A DNA stretch of 51,113 nucleotides from Acidobacteriota bacterium (GTDB lineage: Bacteria; Acidobacteriota; Vicinamibacteria; Vicinamibacterales; UBA2999). The position numbers were made by a program, and so were the translations under genes. Below the pieces are notes generated by a model that was given only the letters and a program-made list of their open reading frames with translations, did no database searches and was not told the origin of the DNA. The stretch is from assembly GCA_020851565.1 (NCBI GenBank), contig JADZCN010000044.1, forward strand, positions 1 to 51,113, given 5' to 3'. Below are positions 42,869 to 50,149 of this stretch, in pieces (position 1 is the stretch's first letter; each line of letters starts with the position of its first letter).

Positions 42869-44134
42869 TTGAATCCAGCCAACCCGTTTCGCCGTTCGCG
42901 GCGGCCCGAGGCCCCGCGACGCGGTGGCCGTCCGTCGTTTCGCTCGAACAAGAGCTTCACGCGCCCGCAGGCGCCCCCTCCGCCGGTCTTCGAATCGGCG
43001 CCCTTCGACGCCTCGCCCGTGGACTTCGCGACCCTGGGACTGGACGCGCGCCTCTCGCGCGCGATTGCCGACCTCGGCTTCACCCAGACCACGCCCGTGC
43101 AGAGCGCGGTGTTCCCCACCGTTGCCGCCGGTGAGGACCTGATTGCCTGCGCGCAGACGGGCACTGGCAAGACCGTCGCCTTCCTGCTGCCGACGCTGCA
43201 GCGTCTGCTGGCCAGCCCCGCGAGCCGTCGCGGCCATCGCGTGCTGGTCCTTGCGCCGACACGCGAGCTGGCCGTGCAGATCGAGGACGACGTGCGGTCG
43301 CTCGTGAAGTACGCGCGGCTGTCTGGCGTCACAGTGTGCGGCGGCATGAGCATGGGTGCCCAGGCTCGCGCGCTTCGCGCCGGCGTAGACATCGTCGTCG
43401 CCACGCCCGGCCGGCTGCTGGACCACATCACCAACGGGGTGGCGAGATTCGACCAGCTGAGCGTGCTCGTGCTGGACGAGGCCGACCGCATGGTGGACAT
43501 GGGCTTCTGGCCCGACGTCCGCCGCATCGTCGAGACACTCCCAGCGGAGCGCCAGACGCTCCTCTTCTCCGCCACCACCTCGCACGACGTGATGAAGGCG
43601 GCGAAGGAGATTATGCGCGCGCCGAAGATGATGCAGGTCGGCAAGAGCGGCGGGCTGGCCAGCACCATCACCCACGTCAGCCATCAGCTGCCCACCGACG
43701 CGAAGGCGGGCTGGCTGGACAGCTTCCTGGCGAGGACGCCTCAGCACGCGCTGGTGTTCGTCCGGACCAAGCACCGCGCCGATCGGCTGGTGCAGACCCT
43801 GGCCGCGCGCGGGCATCGTTGCGCCCCGCTGCACGCCAACCGCTCGCAGAGCCAGCGGCATGCCGCCGTGCAGGGCTTCAAGTCGGGCCACGTGCGCGTG
43901 CTGGTGGCCACCGACATCGCGGCGCGAGGCCTGGACGTGGACGGCATCGGTCACGTCATCAACTTCGAGCCGCCGACCACGGTGGATGCGTACGTCCATC
44001 GCGTGGGCCGCACGGGCCGCGCGGAAGCCAGCGGCACCGCCGTCACCCTGGTTGCGCCCGAAGAGCGTGGCGCGATGAAGGCCATCGAGCGCGCACTGAA
44101 GCTGCAGACCGTACCGGCGGCAACGCTGGCCTAG
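42869..44134 (+). CDS. DEAD-box RNA helicase (RhlE-like)
   Basis: The 421-residue helicase unwinds RNA with ATP. N-terminal basic region: NPFRRSRRPEAPRRGGRPSFRSNKSF. The helicase motifs are the Q motif (FATLGLDARLSRAIADLGFTQTTPVQ), motif I AQTGTGKT, Ia APTRELA, Ib TPGRLLDH, II VLDEADRM, III SATT, IV VFVRTKHRADRL, V ATDIAARGLD and VI HRVGRTGRA. The protein ends about where RhlE/DeaD-type cores end, with no extra RNA-binding domain. No ATG precedes the Q motif. The TTG at 42869 is the only sensible start. A perfect 6-bp hairpin (42839-42855) ends 13 nt before it and may control initiation, as seen in cold-shock helicases. Confidence 0.93.
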   Translation: MNPANPFRRSRRPEAPRRGGRPSFRSNKSFTRPQAPPPPVFESAPFDASPVDFATLGLDARLSRAIADLGFTQTTPVQSAVFPTVAAGEDLIACAQTGTGKTVAFLLPTLQRLLASPASRRGHRVLVLAPTRELAVQIEDDVRSLVKYARLSGVTVCGGMSMGAQARALRAGVDIVVATPGRLLDHITNGVARFDQLSVLVLDEADRMVDMGFWPDVRRIVETLPAERQTLLFSATTSHDVMKAAKEIMRAPKMMQVGKSGGLASTITHVSHQLPTDAKAGWLDSFLARTPQHALVFVRTKHRADRLVQTLAARGHRCAPLHANRSQSQRHAAVQGFKSGHVRVLVATDIAARGLDVDGIGHVINFEPPTTVDAYVHRVGRTGRAEASGTAVTLVAPEERGAMKAIERALKLQTVPAATLA

Positions 44135-44203
44135 TCACACGTCGTCCGGGCTTGGCGCCCGACGACGTCCCGCACCCGTCGCGTGTGCTAGCCTCGGCAC
44201 GCG

Positions 44204-44956
44204 ATGGCGCATTCCCTTCCACACCTCTCGCTCCGGCAAGGGCCCTCACACTCGGTGCCCCTCGCCGGCGCGAGCGCCGTGGCCGCCAGGCCCGGCGTGA
44301 TGTTCCTCGCGGAAGACGATGAAGGCATCTACAGGATGCAGCGTGGGCGATGCACGCTGTGGGCGGGCCGCCCCCTGCACGCGGCGCTAGGCGACCTCGA
44401 AGGCCTGGCGATGGACGAACGGTGCGGTGTCATCTGGGCACTGGCCGAGGAGTCCGGCGAAGTGGTGGCATTGCCGCTTCGAGCTCGGCGGCGTACGGCG
44501 CGGGTCATCGGCCGGCTGCCCCGTCCGGGGCGCGCGAGGAACAAGGGGTTCGAAGGCCTGGCCTTCATACCCGCGGCCGTCTCCCCTAACCGACGCGATT
44601 CGCTTGTCGCGGTGCACGAGGGCAAGCCGCGCCGCGTGGCGGTCTTCTCGTTGCCAGATCTCGAGGAGACGCACCACTTCAAGCTGCCCCGGGAGGCGAA
44701 GCGCGCCCTCGACGATCTCGCGGACGTCACGGTGGACCCGATCACCGGCGCGGTGCTGTTGCTCTCCGAAGAGAGCCGCCGCATCGGCGTGTTCGGCATG
44801 GATGACGGGGGCCTCGAGATGACCGATGCCGTCGAGGTGCGAGTAAGGCGCCAGGCGCGTCCCGAAGGCCTGGACTTCGTGACGCCGTCGCGCCTGGTGG
44901 TGGTGACCGAAGCGCCTGCGACCGCCATCTACTTCCGCGTGACCCGCAAGCGCTGA
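44204..44956 (+). CDS. SdiA-regulated/esterase-like beta-propeller protein
   Basis: A 250-residue protein resembling SdiA-regulated or phytase esterase-like propellers. Repeated blocks: VMFLAEDDEGIYRMQ, GDLEGLAMDERCGVIWALAEESGEVVALPL, NKGFEGLAFIP (conserved GxEGL motif), DSLVAVHEGKPRRVAVFSLPDLE, ALDDLADVTVDPITGAVLLLSEESRRIGVFGMD and RPEGLDFVTPSRLVVVTEAPATAIYFRV. No signal peptide is visible. A TGC-TAGCCT extended -10 element (44186-44194) lies 9 nt before the ATG. No catalytic residue set can be named, so function is only by fold similarity. Confidence 0.7.
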   Translation: MAHSLPHLSLRQGPSHSVPLAGASAVAARPGVMFLAEDDEGIYRMQRGRCTLWAGRPLHAALGDLEGLAMDERCGVIWALAEESGEVVALPLRARRRTARVIGRLPRPGRARNKGFEGLAFIPAAVSPNRRDSLVAVHEGKPRRVAVFSLPDLEETHHFKLPREAKRALDDLADVTVDPITGAVLLLSEESRRIGVFGMDDGGLEMTDAVEVRVRRQARPEGLDFVTPSRLVVVTEAPATAIYFRVTRKR

Positions 44957-44972
44957 TCGCGCCGATCCCGGG

Positions 44973-44981
44973 TGCTATACT
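44973..44981 (+). promoter_or_regulatory. Extended -10 element upstream of the 45.0-kb exported-protein gene
   Basis: TGCTATACT (44973-44981) is followed by a 34-nt leader containing GGAGG (45004-45008) before the ATG at 45016. It is close to the TATAAT-type consensus and lacks a clear -35. Confidence 0.5.
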
Positions 44982-45015
44982 CGGCGCGCTCACACCCATC
45001 CGTGGAGGTTTCCTC

Positions 45016-45534
45016 ATGAAGTTGCGTCTTCTTCCGCTCGCCCTCATTACCTTGTTCGCGGCCGCCGCACCCGCCGACGCACAGTCGCTCGGCACATTCC
45101 GCTGGCGGCTCGAGCCGTTTGGCGCCGTCCTCAACCTGAACGTCGTGCAGCAGGGGTCCATCTATCTGCTGAACGGATTCGAGGAGCAATGCGACAATCC
45201 GAGCCTGCCCGCCTGGGGCGTTGCCGTCCCCCAGGCGAACGGCAGCGTGATGCTCGGCATCACCACCATCACCAGCGGCGGCAACGGCCTGCACACGCGC
45301 GCGTCGATCAATCTGTCCGACTTCAGCGGCGGGTGGCAGGACAACGCGAACCAGACCGGCGCCTTCACGTTCAATCCTGGTGTCTTTTGCCCGAATGGCC
45401 CCCGCATCACACCGCTCGAGCCCGATCAGCCCGCCGCGTCTGACGCCGCCACCACATCCGCGCTGGATGCGCTGAAGGCGGAGATGGACGCGCTGCGCAG
45501 GAAGCTGGCGGAGTTGGAGGCGAAGAAGCCGTAG
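45016..45534 (+). CDS. Exported protein of unknown function with C-terminal coiled coil
   Basis: A 172-residue protein with a signal peptide (LRLLPLALITLFAAAAPADA, residues 3-22). The beta-rich mature part reads LGTFRWRLEPFGAVLNLNVVQQGSIYLLNGFEEQC...GVAVPQANGSVMLGITTITSGGNGLHTRASINLSDFSGGWQDNANQTGAFTFNPG. A final helix of about 30 residues (SALDALKAEMDALRRKLAELEAKK) is a short coiled coil that could oligomerise. Two cysteines could form a disulfide. No family is recognised. GGAGG lies 7 nt before the ATG. The next gene is another exported protein. Confidence 0.8.
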   Translation: MKLRLLPLALITLFAAAAPADAQSLGTFRWRLEPFGAVLNLNVVQQGSIYLLNGFEEQCDNPSLPAWGVAVPQANGSVMLGITTITSGGNGLHTRASINLSDFSGGWQDNANQTGAFTFNPGVFCPNGPRITPLEPDQPAASDAATTSALDALKAEMDALRRKLAELEAKKP

Positions 45535-45672
45535 CCATCCACGGCCGTCGAGTGAGGCGCGCGGCTGTCCCCGCCCGCGCGCCCATCTCCGTGGCGGCTC
45601 CTCCGCGTCGTTTTCGATTGCTCCTGTAGACGCTTCCTTCGAACAACCGAGGGCGTTCTCGAGGAGCCCCCC

Positions 45673-46506
45673 GTGATCATCCGTCTGATCGTCCTCTCCG
45701 TCCTGGCTGGATCCCTGCTCGCCTCCACCGCCTCCGCGCAACCGCAGATCGGAGTGTCCACCTCCATCGCGGCTCCCGGTGAGCGCGTGACGGTCACCGT
45801 CACCGGCGCCGCTGGCGAGTTCTACGCGGTGCTCGGCAGCACCGTGAACGCCGGCTTCAGCTACGCCGGTGTCCCGCTCGGCGTCGGCAGCGACGTCGTC
45901 ATCCTCGCACAGGGCGTGCTGGGCGCCAGCGGCGAGGTGTCGGTCGAGATCGCGCCGCCGTTCACAGGGACCACCCTCGATCGCTATTACCTGCAGGCGG
46001 TCACGTCCACCTCACAGAACTTCGTGCCTCCGGTGCCGTCGCCGTCGCGCGCCGTGCGCAACGGTGACCTCGTGCTCGGATTACCAGGAACCGTCGGGCC
46101 GGAAGGCCCCCCCGGACCGCCGGGGCCTCCGGGACCGGCCGGGGCGACCGGTCCCGTCGGTCCCCAGGGCGAGCCAGGGGCGCCGGGGGCATCCGGCCCT
46201 CAAGGCCCCGCAGGCCCGATGGGCCCATCGGGCCCGGCGGGGACCACCACCCTTCGCACCCGGACCCAGACGGGCCTGGCCCAGGCGCGGCTCGGCGGGA
46301 GCGCAGTCGTCTCCTGCGAGCCTGGCGAGGTGGCCACTGGCGGCGGGGCGCACGCCGGAGGCCAGCCCGGGGTGCACCTGACCCAGACCACACCTTACCC
46401 ATTACCGGAGGAAGGACAAGCGCCAACCGGGTGGTTCGCCAGCTTCGAGAACTCGACCGACACGAACCGCGACATCTTCGTGTATGCGATCTGTGCCGTG
46501 CCGTAG
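45673..46506 (+). CDS. Exported protein with collagen-like (Gly-X-Y) domain
   Basis: The 277-residue protein has a signal peptide ([18 protein letters not shown], residues 5-22). An N-terminal beta-type domain follows ([32 protein letters not shown]), then 18 unbroken Gly-X-Y triplets (about residues 136-190, [17 protein letters not shown] and so on), and a C-terminal domain of about 85 residues ([33 protein letters not shown]...[24 protein letters not shown]) with two cysteines. The Gly-X-Y run should form a triple helix, making a trimer stalk with a head at each end. The start is GTG at 45673, at the end of a 138-nt gap in which nothing else was seen. The C-terminal head ending in VYAICA is seen in other bacterial surface proteins. 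Anchoring signal not found. Confidence 0.85.
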   Translation: MIIRLIVLSVLAGSLLASTASAQPQIGVSTSIAAPGERVTVTVTGAAGEFYAVLGSTVNAGFSYAGVPLGVGSDVVILAQGVLGASGEVSVEIAPPFTGTTLDRYYLQAVTSTSQNFVPPVPSPSRAVRNGDLVLGLPGTVGPEGPPGPPGPPGPAGATGPVGPQGEPGAPGASGPQGPAGPMGPSGPAGTTTLRTRTQTGLAQARLGGSAVVSCEPGEVATGGGAHAGGQPGVHLTQTTPYPLPEEGQAPTGWFASFENSTDTNRDIFVYAICAVP

Positions 46507-46611
46507 CGTGACAGTGCCCGGGTCGCGCTGATTCGCACTGGTGCCGACGCTCGAGTCTTCCTGACCTTCGTGTTCCGGGTTCGTTGAGGACGCGCTGCGA
46601 CAGAGGAGACG

Positions 46612-46668
46612 TGGTGCCGGGGGTGGGAATCGAACCCACACGACCCTTACGGGTCTCGGGATTTTAAG
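46612..46668 (-). tRNA. tRNA-Leu(UAA) 3' fragment, attachment-site remnant
   Basis: On the minus strand the bases from the anticodon loop to the end of tRNA-Leu are present: loop CTTAAAA (UAA anticodon), the 3' anticodon strand TCCCG, a long variable arm (GACCCGTAAGGGTC), the T-arm GTGGG-TTCGATTC-CCACC, the acceptor strand CCCCGGC and ACCA. Upstream of the loop the match stops: the expected CGGGA strand reads TCGGG, and no D-arm or 5' acceptor strand follows. The integrase stop codon lies 5 nt away. The fragment is thus the chromosomal half of attB left by the element. Confidence 0.85.
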
Positions 46669-46673
46669 CCCGA

Positions 46674-47858
46674 TCAGGCTGTCCGCAGAATTGGGTGATC
46701 TGCGGCGGTCACTGCGGCGTTAGGTTGGCCGCTGTTGGCGGGTGTTGTGCCCTGCTCGCTGCCCGCGATGACAGTTTCAAGGGCAGCAGCAGCCTGGTTG
46801 ATTCTGTTCACGGCAACAGCCAGATCGTTCGGGCTCACGATGTTGTAGCGGTCGAACACGCTTCGCGTCTTATGCCCAGTCAACCGCATCGCGATGACCT
46901 CTGGCACACCAGCGCGAACCAAGTTCCGAACGGCAGTGCGACGAAGATCGTGCGGGATGCGTCCTGGTGTCCCTGCCTTGATGCACGCTGACGACCAAGC
47001 CTTCCGGAACACGCTGATTCTGACTCCATCACGTTGAAAGACGTGTGGACAGATTCGGTCGGCCTGGCACAGTGCATCGTGCCCTGACTTCTGGACCTTC
47101 AGCAGCGATTCCAGGGCGTCCGTGAACGGGAAGGTTCGGCCGTCGCCGTTTTTCGTCGTTCCCGGATCCAGCCGGACTTCACGCGCGACGAAGTCAACGT
47201 GTGACCATCGGAGCGTCAGAACCTCACTCGGAATTCGCCAGCCGGTGATGTACGCGAATCGCACCACAGCGGCAACCTCGCCCGGAAGATGCTTCACCAA
47301 CGCCGTGAACTGTTCGTCGCTGAAGAATCCCTGCCGCGCGTTTCGCTCCCTGGCCATCGGCAAGTGCGGGATGCTCGTCACGCGGCCTTCGCGCGCCAGC
47401 AGCCGAAATGCCCTCTTCAGAATGGCCATCTCTCGGTTGATGGTTGCCGGGGCAGCACCTTCCTGCTCCCGATGTCTGCGGTAGTCGCGTGCCTTTGTTG
47501 AACTGATCGCAGGAAGCCGCATACCGCCGAAGTACGGCCTCAAGTGCTGCTCGACACGGCGCTGGACATCCGCCAGCGACCGGTTCCCACGGTCACGGTA
47601 GTCCCCAACCACCGCCTTCATCGCATCCTCGAAGGTCGCTCGATAGTTGGCGGGGTGAACCGCGATGCCCTTGGCCACGTCGCCCTCTCGCTGCCTTAGC
47701 AGGGCCTCAGCCTGCCGACGAAGCCGGCACTTCGTGGCCTCCTGGAACTGCTTGCCGTCTCGGTAGTAGCGGATCGTCCACGTGCGACAGGTCCGCTCGT
47801 CACCGGTTCGTTTGTCTCGATATCTCTTCTGGAACACCATTCCCATCGCCGTCACCAT
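46674..47858 (-). CDS. int: Tyrosine-type site-specific integrase
   Basis: The 394-residue recombinase inserts and excises the element. An N-terminal AP2-like/arm-binding region (VFQKRYRDKRTGDERTCRTWTIRYYRDGKQFQEAT) and a SAM-like core-binding domain (LADVQRRVEQHLRPYFGGMRLPAISS...REMAILKRAFRLL) precede the catalytic domain. Catalytic residues: Arg in YITGWRIPSEVLTLRWSHVD, HDLRR (His-x-x-Arg), LTGHKT (second His) and the nucleophile Tyr in VFDRYNI. ATG 47858 is favoured, with GGGAAAGG just before it; 47846 is possible. The start overlaps the 89-residue gene by 59 nt. The 3' end abuts the tRNA-Leu fragment, the usual position for an integrase next to its attachment site. Confidence 0.94.
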   Translation of the reverse strand: MVTAMGMVFQKRYRDKRTGDERTCRTWTIRYYRDGKQFQEATKCRLRRQAEALLRQREGDVAKGIAVHPANYRATFEDAMKAVVGDYRDRGNRSLADVQRRVEQHLRPYFGGMRLPAISSTKARDYRRHREQEGAAPATINREMAILKRAFRLLAREGRVTSIPHLPMARERNARQGFFSDEQFTALVKHLPGEVAAVVRFAYITGWRIPSEVLTLRWSHVDFVAREVRLDPGTTKNGDGRTFPFTDALESLLKVQKSGHDALCQADRICPHVFQRDGVRISVFRKAWSSACIKAGTPGRIPHDLRRTAVRNLVRAGVPEVIAMRLTGHKTRSVFDRYNIVSPNDLAVAVNRINQAAAALETVIAGSEQGTTPANSGQPNAAVTAADHPILRTA

Positions 47859-48069
47859 CCTTTCCCGTTGTCGCCTCCACCGCTGCCTGGTCAAAGATGG
47901 AAGGACCGTCCAGCCGAACGTGCCCCTCCCCCGTTCTCGGGTCCACTTCGATCACGTCGTAGACGCTCACCAACTTGCGCGCCACGGCCTTGGCTTCGGC
48001 CTTACGCACACCGGTTTCGACCAGTTCGCTCACGATCTCATCGAACAGCTGCGCTACGGTCACGTTCAC
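47800..48069 (-). CDS. Small protein overlapping the integrase gene, unknown
   Basis: An 89-residue acidic protein: VTVAQLFDEIVSELVETGVRKAEAKAVARKLVSVYDVIEVDPRTGEGHVRLDGP, ending in a hydrophilic tail EATTGKDGDGDGNG. Helical N-terminal half, no membrane segment, no recognised family. The start is GTG at 48069 with GAGAGG upstream. Its last 59 nt overlap the integrase start in a different frame, so the two are co-transcribed. Position suggests a recombination directionality factor or integrase partner, which is an inference only. Confidence 0.6.
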   Translation of the reverse strand: MNVTVAQLFDEIVSELVETGVRKAEAKAVARKLVSVYDVIEVDPRTGEGHVRLDGPSIFDQAAVEATTGKDGDGDGNGVPEEISRQTNR

Positions 48070-48123
48070 CGCCTCTCGGTCTGAAGCAGCCGCAGTCTAC
48101 CTGGAACCAGGTTTCGCGCACCG

Positions 48124-48199
48124 TCCATGGGGTTTCTGGACCTCCATGGGGTTTCGGGGCTTCCATGGGCTTTCGGGGCTTCCATGGGGTGTCTCTCCA
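48124..48199. repeat. Four 19-bp direct repeats (TCCATGGGGTTTCGGGGCT)
   Basis: Units begin exactly at 48124, 48143, 48162 and 48181, each starting TCCATGGG. Copies 2 and 3 differ by one base; copies 1 and 4 diverge toward their right ends. The units lie head to tail without spacers, between the integrase operon and the XRE gene. Such iterons are typical binding sites for an excisionase, integrase arm domain or replication initiator. Confidence 0.85.
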
Positions 48200-48246
48200 C
48201 GATGGCGTGGCCAACCTGACGCCACGACTCACCCAGCGGCACTGTT

Positions 48247-48263
48247 GACTATAGTCCGTGGAC
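48247..48263. promoter_or_regulatory. Overlapping palindromes GACTATAGTC and GTCCGTGGAC, candidate XRE operator
   Basis: GACTATAGTC (48247-48256) is a perfect 10-bp palindrome containing TATAGT on both strands. GTCCGTGGAC (48254-48263) is an overlapping 4-bp-arm palindrome. They lie 32 nt before the XRE start and in the gap to the divergent integrase operon. The related GACTATCGTC occurs at 48548-48557. Confidence 0.55.
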
Positions 48264-48294
48264 TCATAGGCCACACGCCAACAGCATCGGCACT

Positions 48295-48519
48295 GTGCCG
48301 CCGCGTGCCAATCCGTTCCTCAAGCAGCTGGGAAACCGGATTCGCGAACTGCGTGCGCGTGCCGGGCTGTCCCAAGAAGCTCTTGCTGATGAAGCTGGGC
48401 TGGACAGGTCGTACATGTCCGGTGTTGAACGCGGCGTCCGAAACGTGTCCGTACTGGCACTCGCGAAGATCGCCAAAGCCCTTCACCAGCCGATCACGGC
48501 CCTGTTCGACACCACGTAG
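48295..48519 (+). CDS. XRE-family helix-turn-helix regulator
   Basis: The 74-residue protein is almost only a Cro/C1-type HTH: FLKQLGNRIRELRARAGLSQEALADEAGLDRSYMSGVERGVRNVSVLALAKIAKALHQPITALF. The recognition helix is DRSYMSGVERG. There is no sensor or protease domain. The start is GTG at 48295, divergent from the integrase operon. Palindromic sites before it and before the next gene fit a dimeric repressor that controls itself, the neighbouring membrane-protein gene and maybe the integrase operon. Repression of excision is likely but not shown. Confidence 0.9.
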   Translation: MPPRANPFLKQLGNRIRELRARAGLSQEALADEAGLDRSYMSGVERGVRNVSVLALAKIAKALHQPITALFDTT

Positions 48520-48534
48520 GTGGCCTGAAACCGA

Positions 48535-48563
48535 TTGGCCGCTTGTGGACTATCGTCTACACT
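48535..48563 (+). promoter_or_regulatory. Predicted promoter with overlapping operator, membrane-protein gene
   Basis: TTGGCC (48535-48540), a 17-nt spacer and TACACT (48558-48563) precede the ATG at 48573. The imperfect palindrome GTGGACTATCGTCTACAC (48545-48562) fills the spacer and -10 box. It shares GACTAT-GTC with the site upstream of the XRE gene, so the same repressor could block this promoter. Confidence 0.5.
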
Positions 48564-48572
48564 TGGCCAGGT

Positions 48573-48974
48573 ATGAAGAAGCTGCTGGTTCCGTTGGTCG
48601 TAATGGCCGTCGTGGTGCCCGGCGTAATCGCTGGGATCATCTTCTACATCGACCACAGCCAGACACGGCCGACAGCCGCGCGCACGCCTCCCCCCTCGGC
48701 CCACCAAGGCGCGTACGGTGCCTTCCAGTTCACCTACACCTCCCAGGGCGATTCCGTTGTCGCAACCTTCACGCCGATGCTCCCCGCCGACGATGCCACC
48801 GTATTGGGCGCTGTCCGGGCGGTTGCCGGGCGGGCGTTTGGCGTAGACCTCACCAACTCGGCCACCAGGCTCGAAGGTCGGGAAATCGCTCTCAGCACCC
48901 CCAACGGCGTGTTCTACGCGATGCTGGTGAAGCAGGACACCGGGCAGGTGCACTCGATTCGGATTCGGCGCTAA
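48573..48974 (+). CDS. Small single-pass membrane protein, unknown
   Basis: A 133-residue protein: KKLLVPLVVMAVVVPGVIAGIIFYIDHSQ is a membrane anchor or uncleaved signal (residues 2-30). A Pro/Thr-rich linker and an extracytoplasmic alpha/beta domain of about 85 residues follow (GAYGAFQFTYTSQGDSVVATFTPMLPADDATVLGAVRAVAGRAFGVDLTNS...NGVFYAMLVKQDTGQVHSIRIR). No cysteines and no family recognised. The ATG at 48573 is preferred over a start at 48543, which lies inside the operator. The promoter site makes it a probable target of the XRE repressor, so it may be a phage-style immunity or exclusion protein. That role is speculative. Confidence 0.7.
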   Translation: MKKLLVPLVVMAVVVPGVIAGIIFYIDHSQTRPTAARTPPPSAHQGAYGAFQFTYTSQGDSVVATFTPMLPADDATVLGAVRAVAGRAFGVDLTNSATRLEGREIALSTPNGVFYAMLVKQDTGQVHSIRIRR

Positions 48975-49070
48975 GCCGGCTCTGGCTCGCGTAGCTACGG
49001 CAGCCAGGGCCACACCGCCCGCCGCCCTGCCATCGGTGCCCCCGACTGGATTTCCCACCTTCCTGGCCTC

Positions 49071-49454
49071 TTAGTCCCGCTCTGGGGGGACCGGGGATCT
49101 AGACACCCGCGCACTCTCCGCGTTCCGGGCGGATTTGCTTCGACGGAACCGCCCGACTGGCCGGCCTGTCACTTCGACTGTCATCGGTAGGCTCTCGGAA
49201 CCGTGCCGGACCGGTTCTATGTTCCGGCCCTTCATGCGGTCAATCAGGCTGTCCAGATCCGCACGGTCGATCAGGATCCGTCGAAGCTCTCCGTTCGGAT
49301 TCTTCCCGCTGGGAAGCTTGACGATGGGCAGATGGCCAGACAGCGCCAGATCGCGAACATGCCAGTAGTTCAGGCCCGTGTAGGCCGCCGCCTGCTTCAG
49401 GTCCAGCAGCCGGCCTATCGGGGCCGTCGCTGTCGATTCTGCTCTCACGCTCAT
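49071..49454 (-). CDS. AlpA/MerR-type helix-turn-helix DNA-binding protein (excisionase-like)
   Basis: A 127-residue protein with an HTH_17-type domain: GRLLDLKQAAAYTGLNYWHVRDLALSGHLPIVKLPSGKNPNGELRRILIDRADLDSLIDRMK. This layout is seen in excisionases and small regulators of mobile elements that read DNA through a winged helix. A basic, disordered C-terminus of about 45 residues follows. GGAG lies 7 nt before the ATG, which overlaps the preceding gene's stop as ATGA. It is therefore in one operon with the replication-type protein. Confidence 0.85.
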   Translation of the reverse strand: MSVRAESTATAPIGRLLDLKQAAAYTGLNYWHVRDLALSGHLPIVKLPSGKNPNGELRRILIDRADLDSLIDRMKGRNIEPVRHGSESLPMTVEVTGRPVGRFRRSKSARNAESARVSRSPVPPERD

Positions 49455-50149
49455 GGCAATCTCCGTCCGAAACGCTGGGCCAGTTCACCTACTGCGGAAA
49501 ACTCGCCGGTTGGTTGCCGCCTGTCCGTCTGGCCTGCTCTCTCTTCCTCTTGTATTTGGAAGTTCTCTTCTCTCTTAAGGCCAGACCCGCCACCGTCACG
49601 ATTCCCAGACACCCACGCAGGTGACGGTGCCTTCCGACGGTCACCGGGCACAGTGCTCTGCGACGGTGACCGGACACCGTGGCTGTACCCTTCCGCCCGC
49701 CACCAGGTGCCGACGCAGTCATCCACGATCTCTTCGAACCGGTACTGGTCAAGGCCGGCTGTCGGCACCCCGACTTCAACAAACGCCTTCAGCAACGGGG
49801 TTCGCGGCAGCGATTGCAGGTCTCTGATGCACCCCCGCACGGCTGATTCGTTCGCGCAAAGGTGCGGATTCCTCTCCCACCACGTTCGAAGCCACAAGAC
49901 CCGCGACTGGCGGTCGTACTGCCATCCGAATGCTTCGGCCAGGGCCGTCAAGTGATCAAGGGCAATGCCGGTTTCAACGCCCAACCTGTCGGCCGCGTCC
50001 GCGATGCTGAAGCGGAAGAGCCCGCACCGGTTGCTCTCCCGTCCGGCGGTTGCTCTGAAGAACAGCAACTGTCTCACCGTGCAATAGCCGTCCAGCACGG
50101 ACCAGTCGTTCACATGCACTTTCCGCCAAATGTCAGCAGGTGCCTTCAT
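49451..50149 (-). CDS. Replication-initiation-like protein of the mobile element
   Basis: A 232-residue soluble protein. The N-terminal half, KVHVNDWSVLDGYCTVRQLLFFRATAGRESNRCGLFRFSIADAADRLGVETGIALDHLTALAEAFGWQYDRQSRVLWLRTWWERNPHLCAN, has the winged-helix wording of phage replication proteins (helicase-loader/DnaD-like N-terminal domains) with SPQ-type repeats replaced. A helical stretch follows (RGCIRDLQSLPRTPLLKAFVEVG). The C-terminal 80 residues are disordered and basic. Similarity is by pattern, not certainty. Repeats of CCAGTTTT lie upstream in a gap without genes. The start ATG at 50149 has only a weak ribosome site. Confidence 0.55.
   Translation of the reverse strand: MKAPADIWRKVHVNDWSVLDGYCTVRQLLFFRATAGRESNRCGLFRFSIADAADRLGVETGIALDHLTALAEAFGWQYDRQSRVLWLRTWWERNPHLCANESAVRGCIRDLQSLPRTPLLKAFVEVGVPTAGLDQYRFEEIVDDCVGTWWRAEGYSHGVRSPSQSTVPGDRRKAPSPAWVSGNRDGGGSGLKREENFQIQEEERAGQTDRRQPTGEFSAVGELAQRFGRRLP

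Noticed and set aside
46612..46700. Group I intron in tRNA-Leu(UAA)
   Set aside because: Introns of this type interrupt the UAA anticodon itself in some bacteria. Here the break falls on the 5' side of the loop, the integrase stop lies 5 nt away, and no 5' tRNA half follows, so an integration remnant is the better reading.
48124..48199. CRISPR array
   Set aside because: The 19-bp units touch each other without spacers, and no cas gene is near.
48295..48974. Toxin-antitoxin pair made of the XRE gene and the following gene
   Set aside because: The second protein is a membrane-anchored extracytoplasmic domain without toxin motifs, and the operator layout fits a repressor better.
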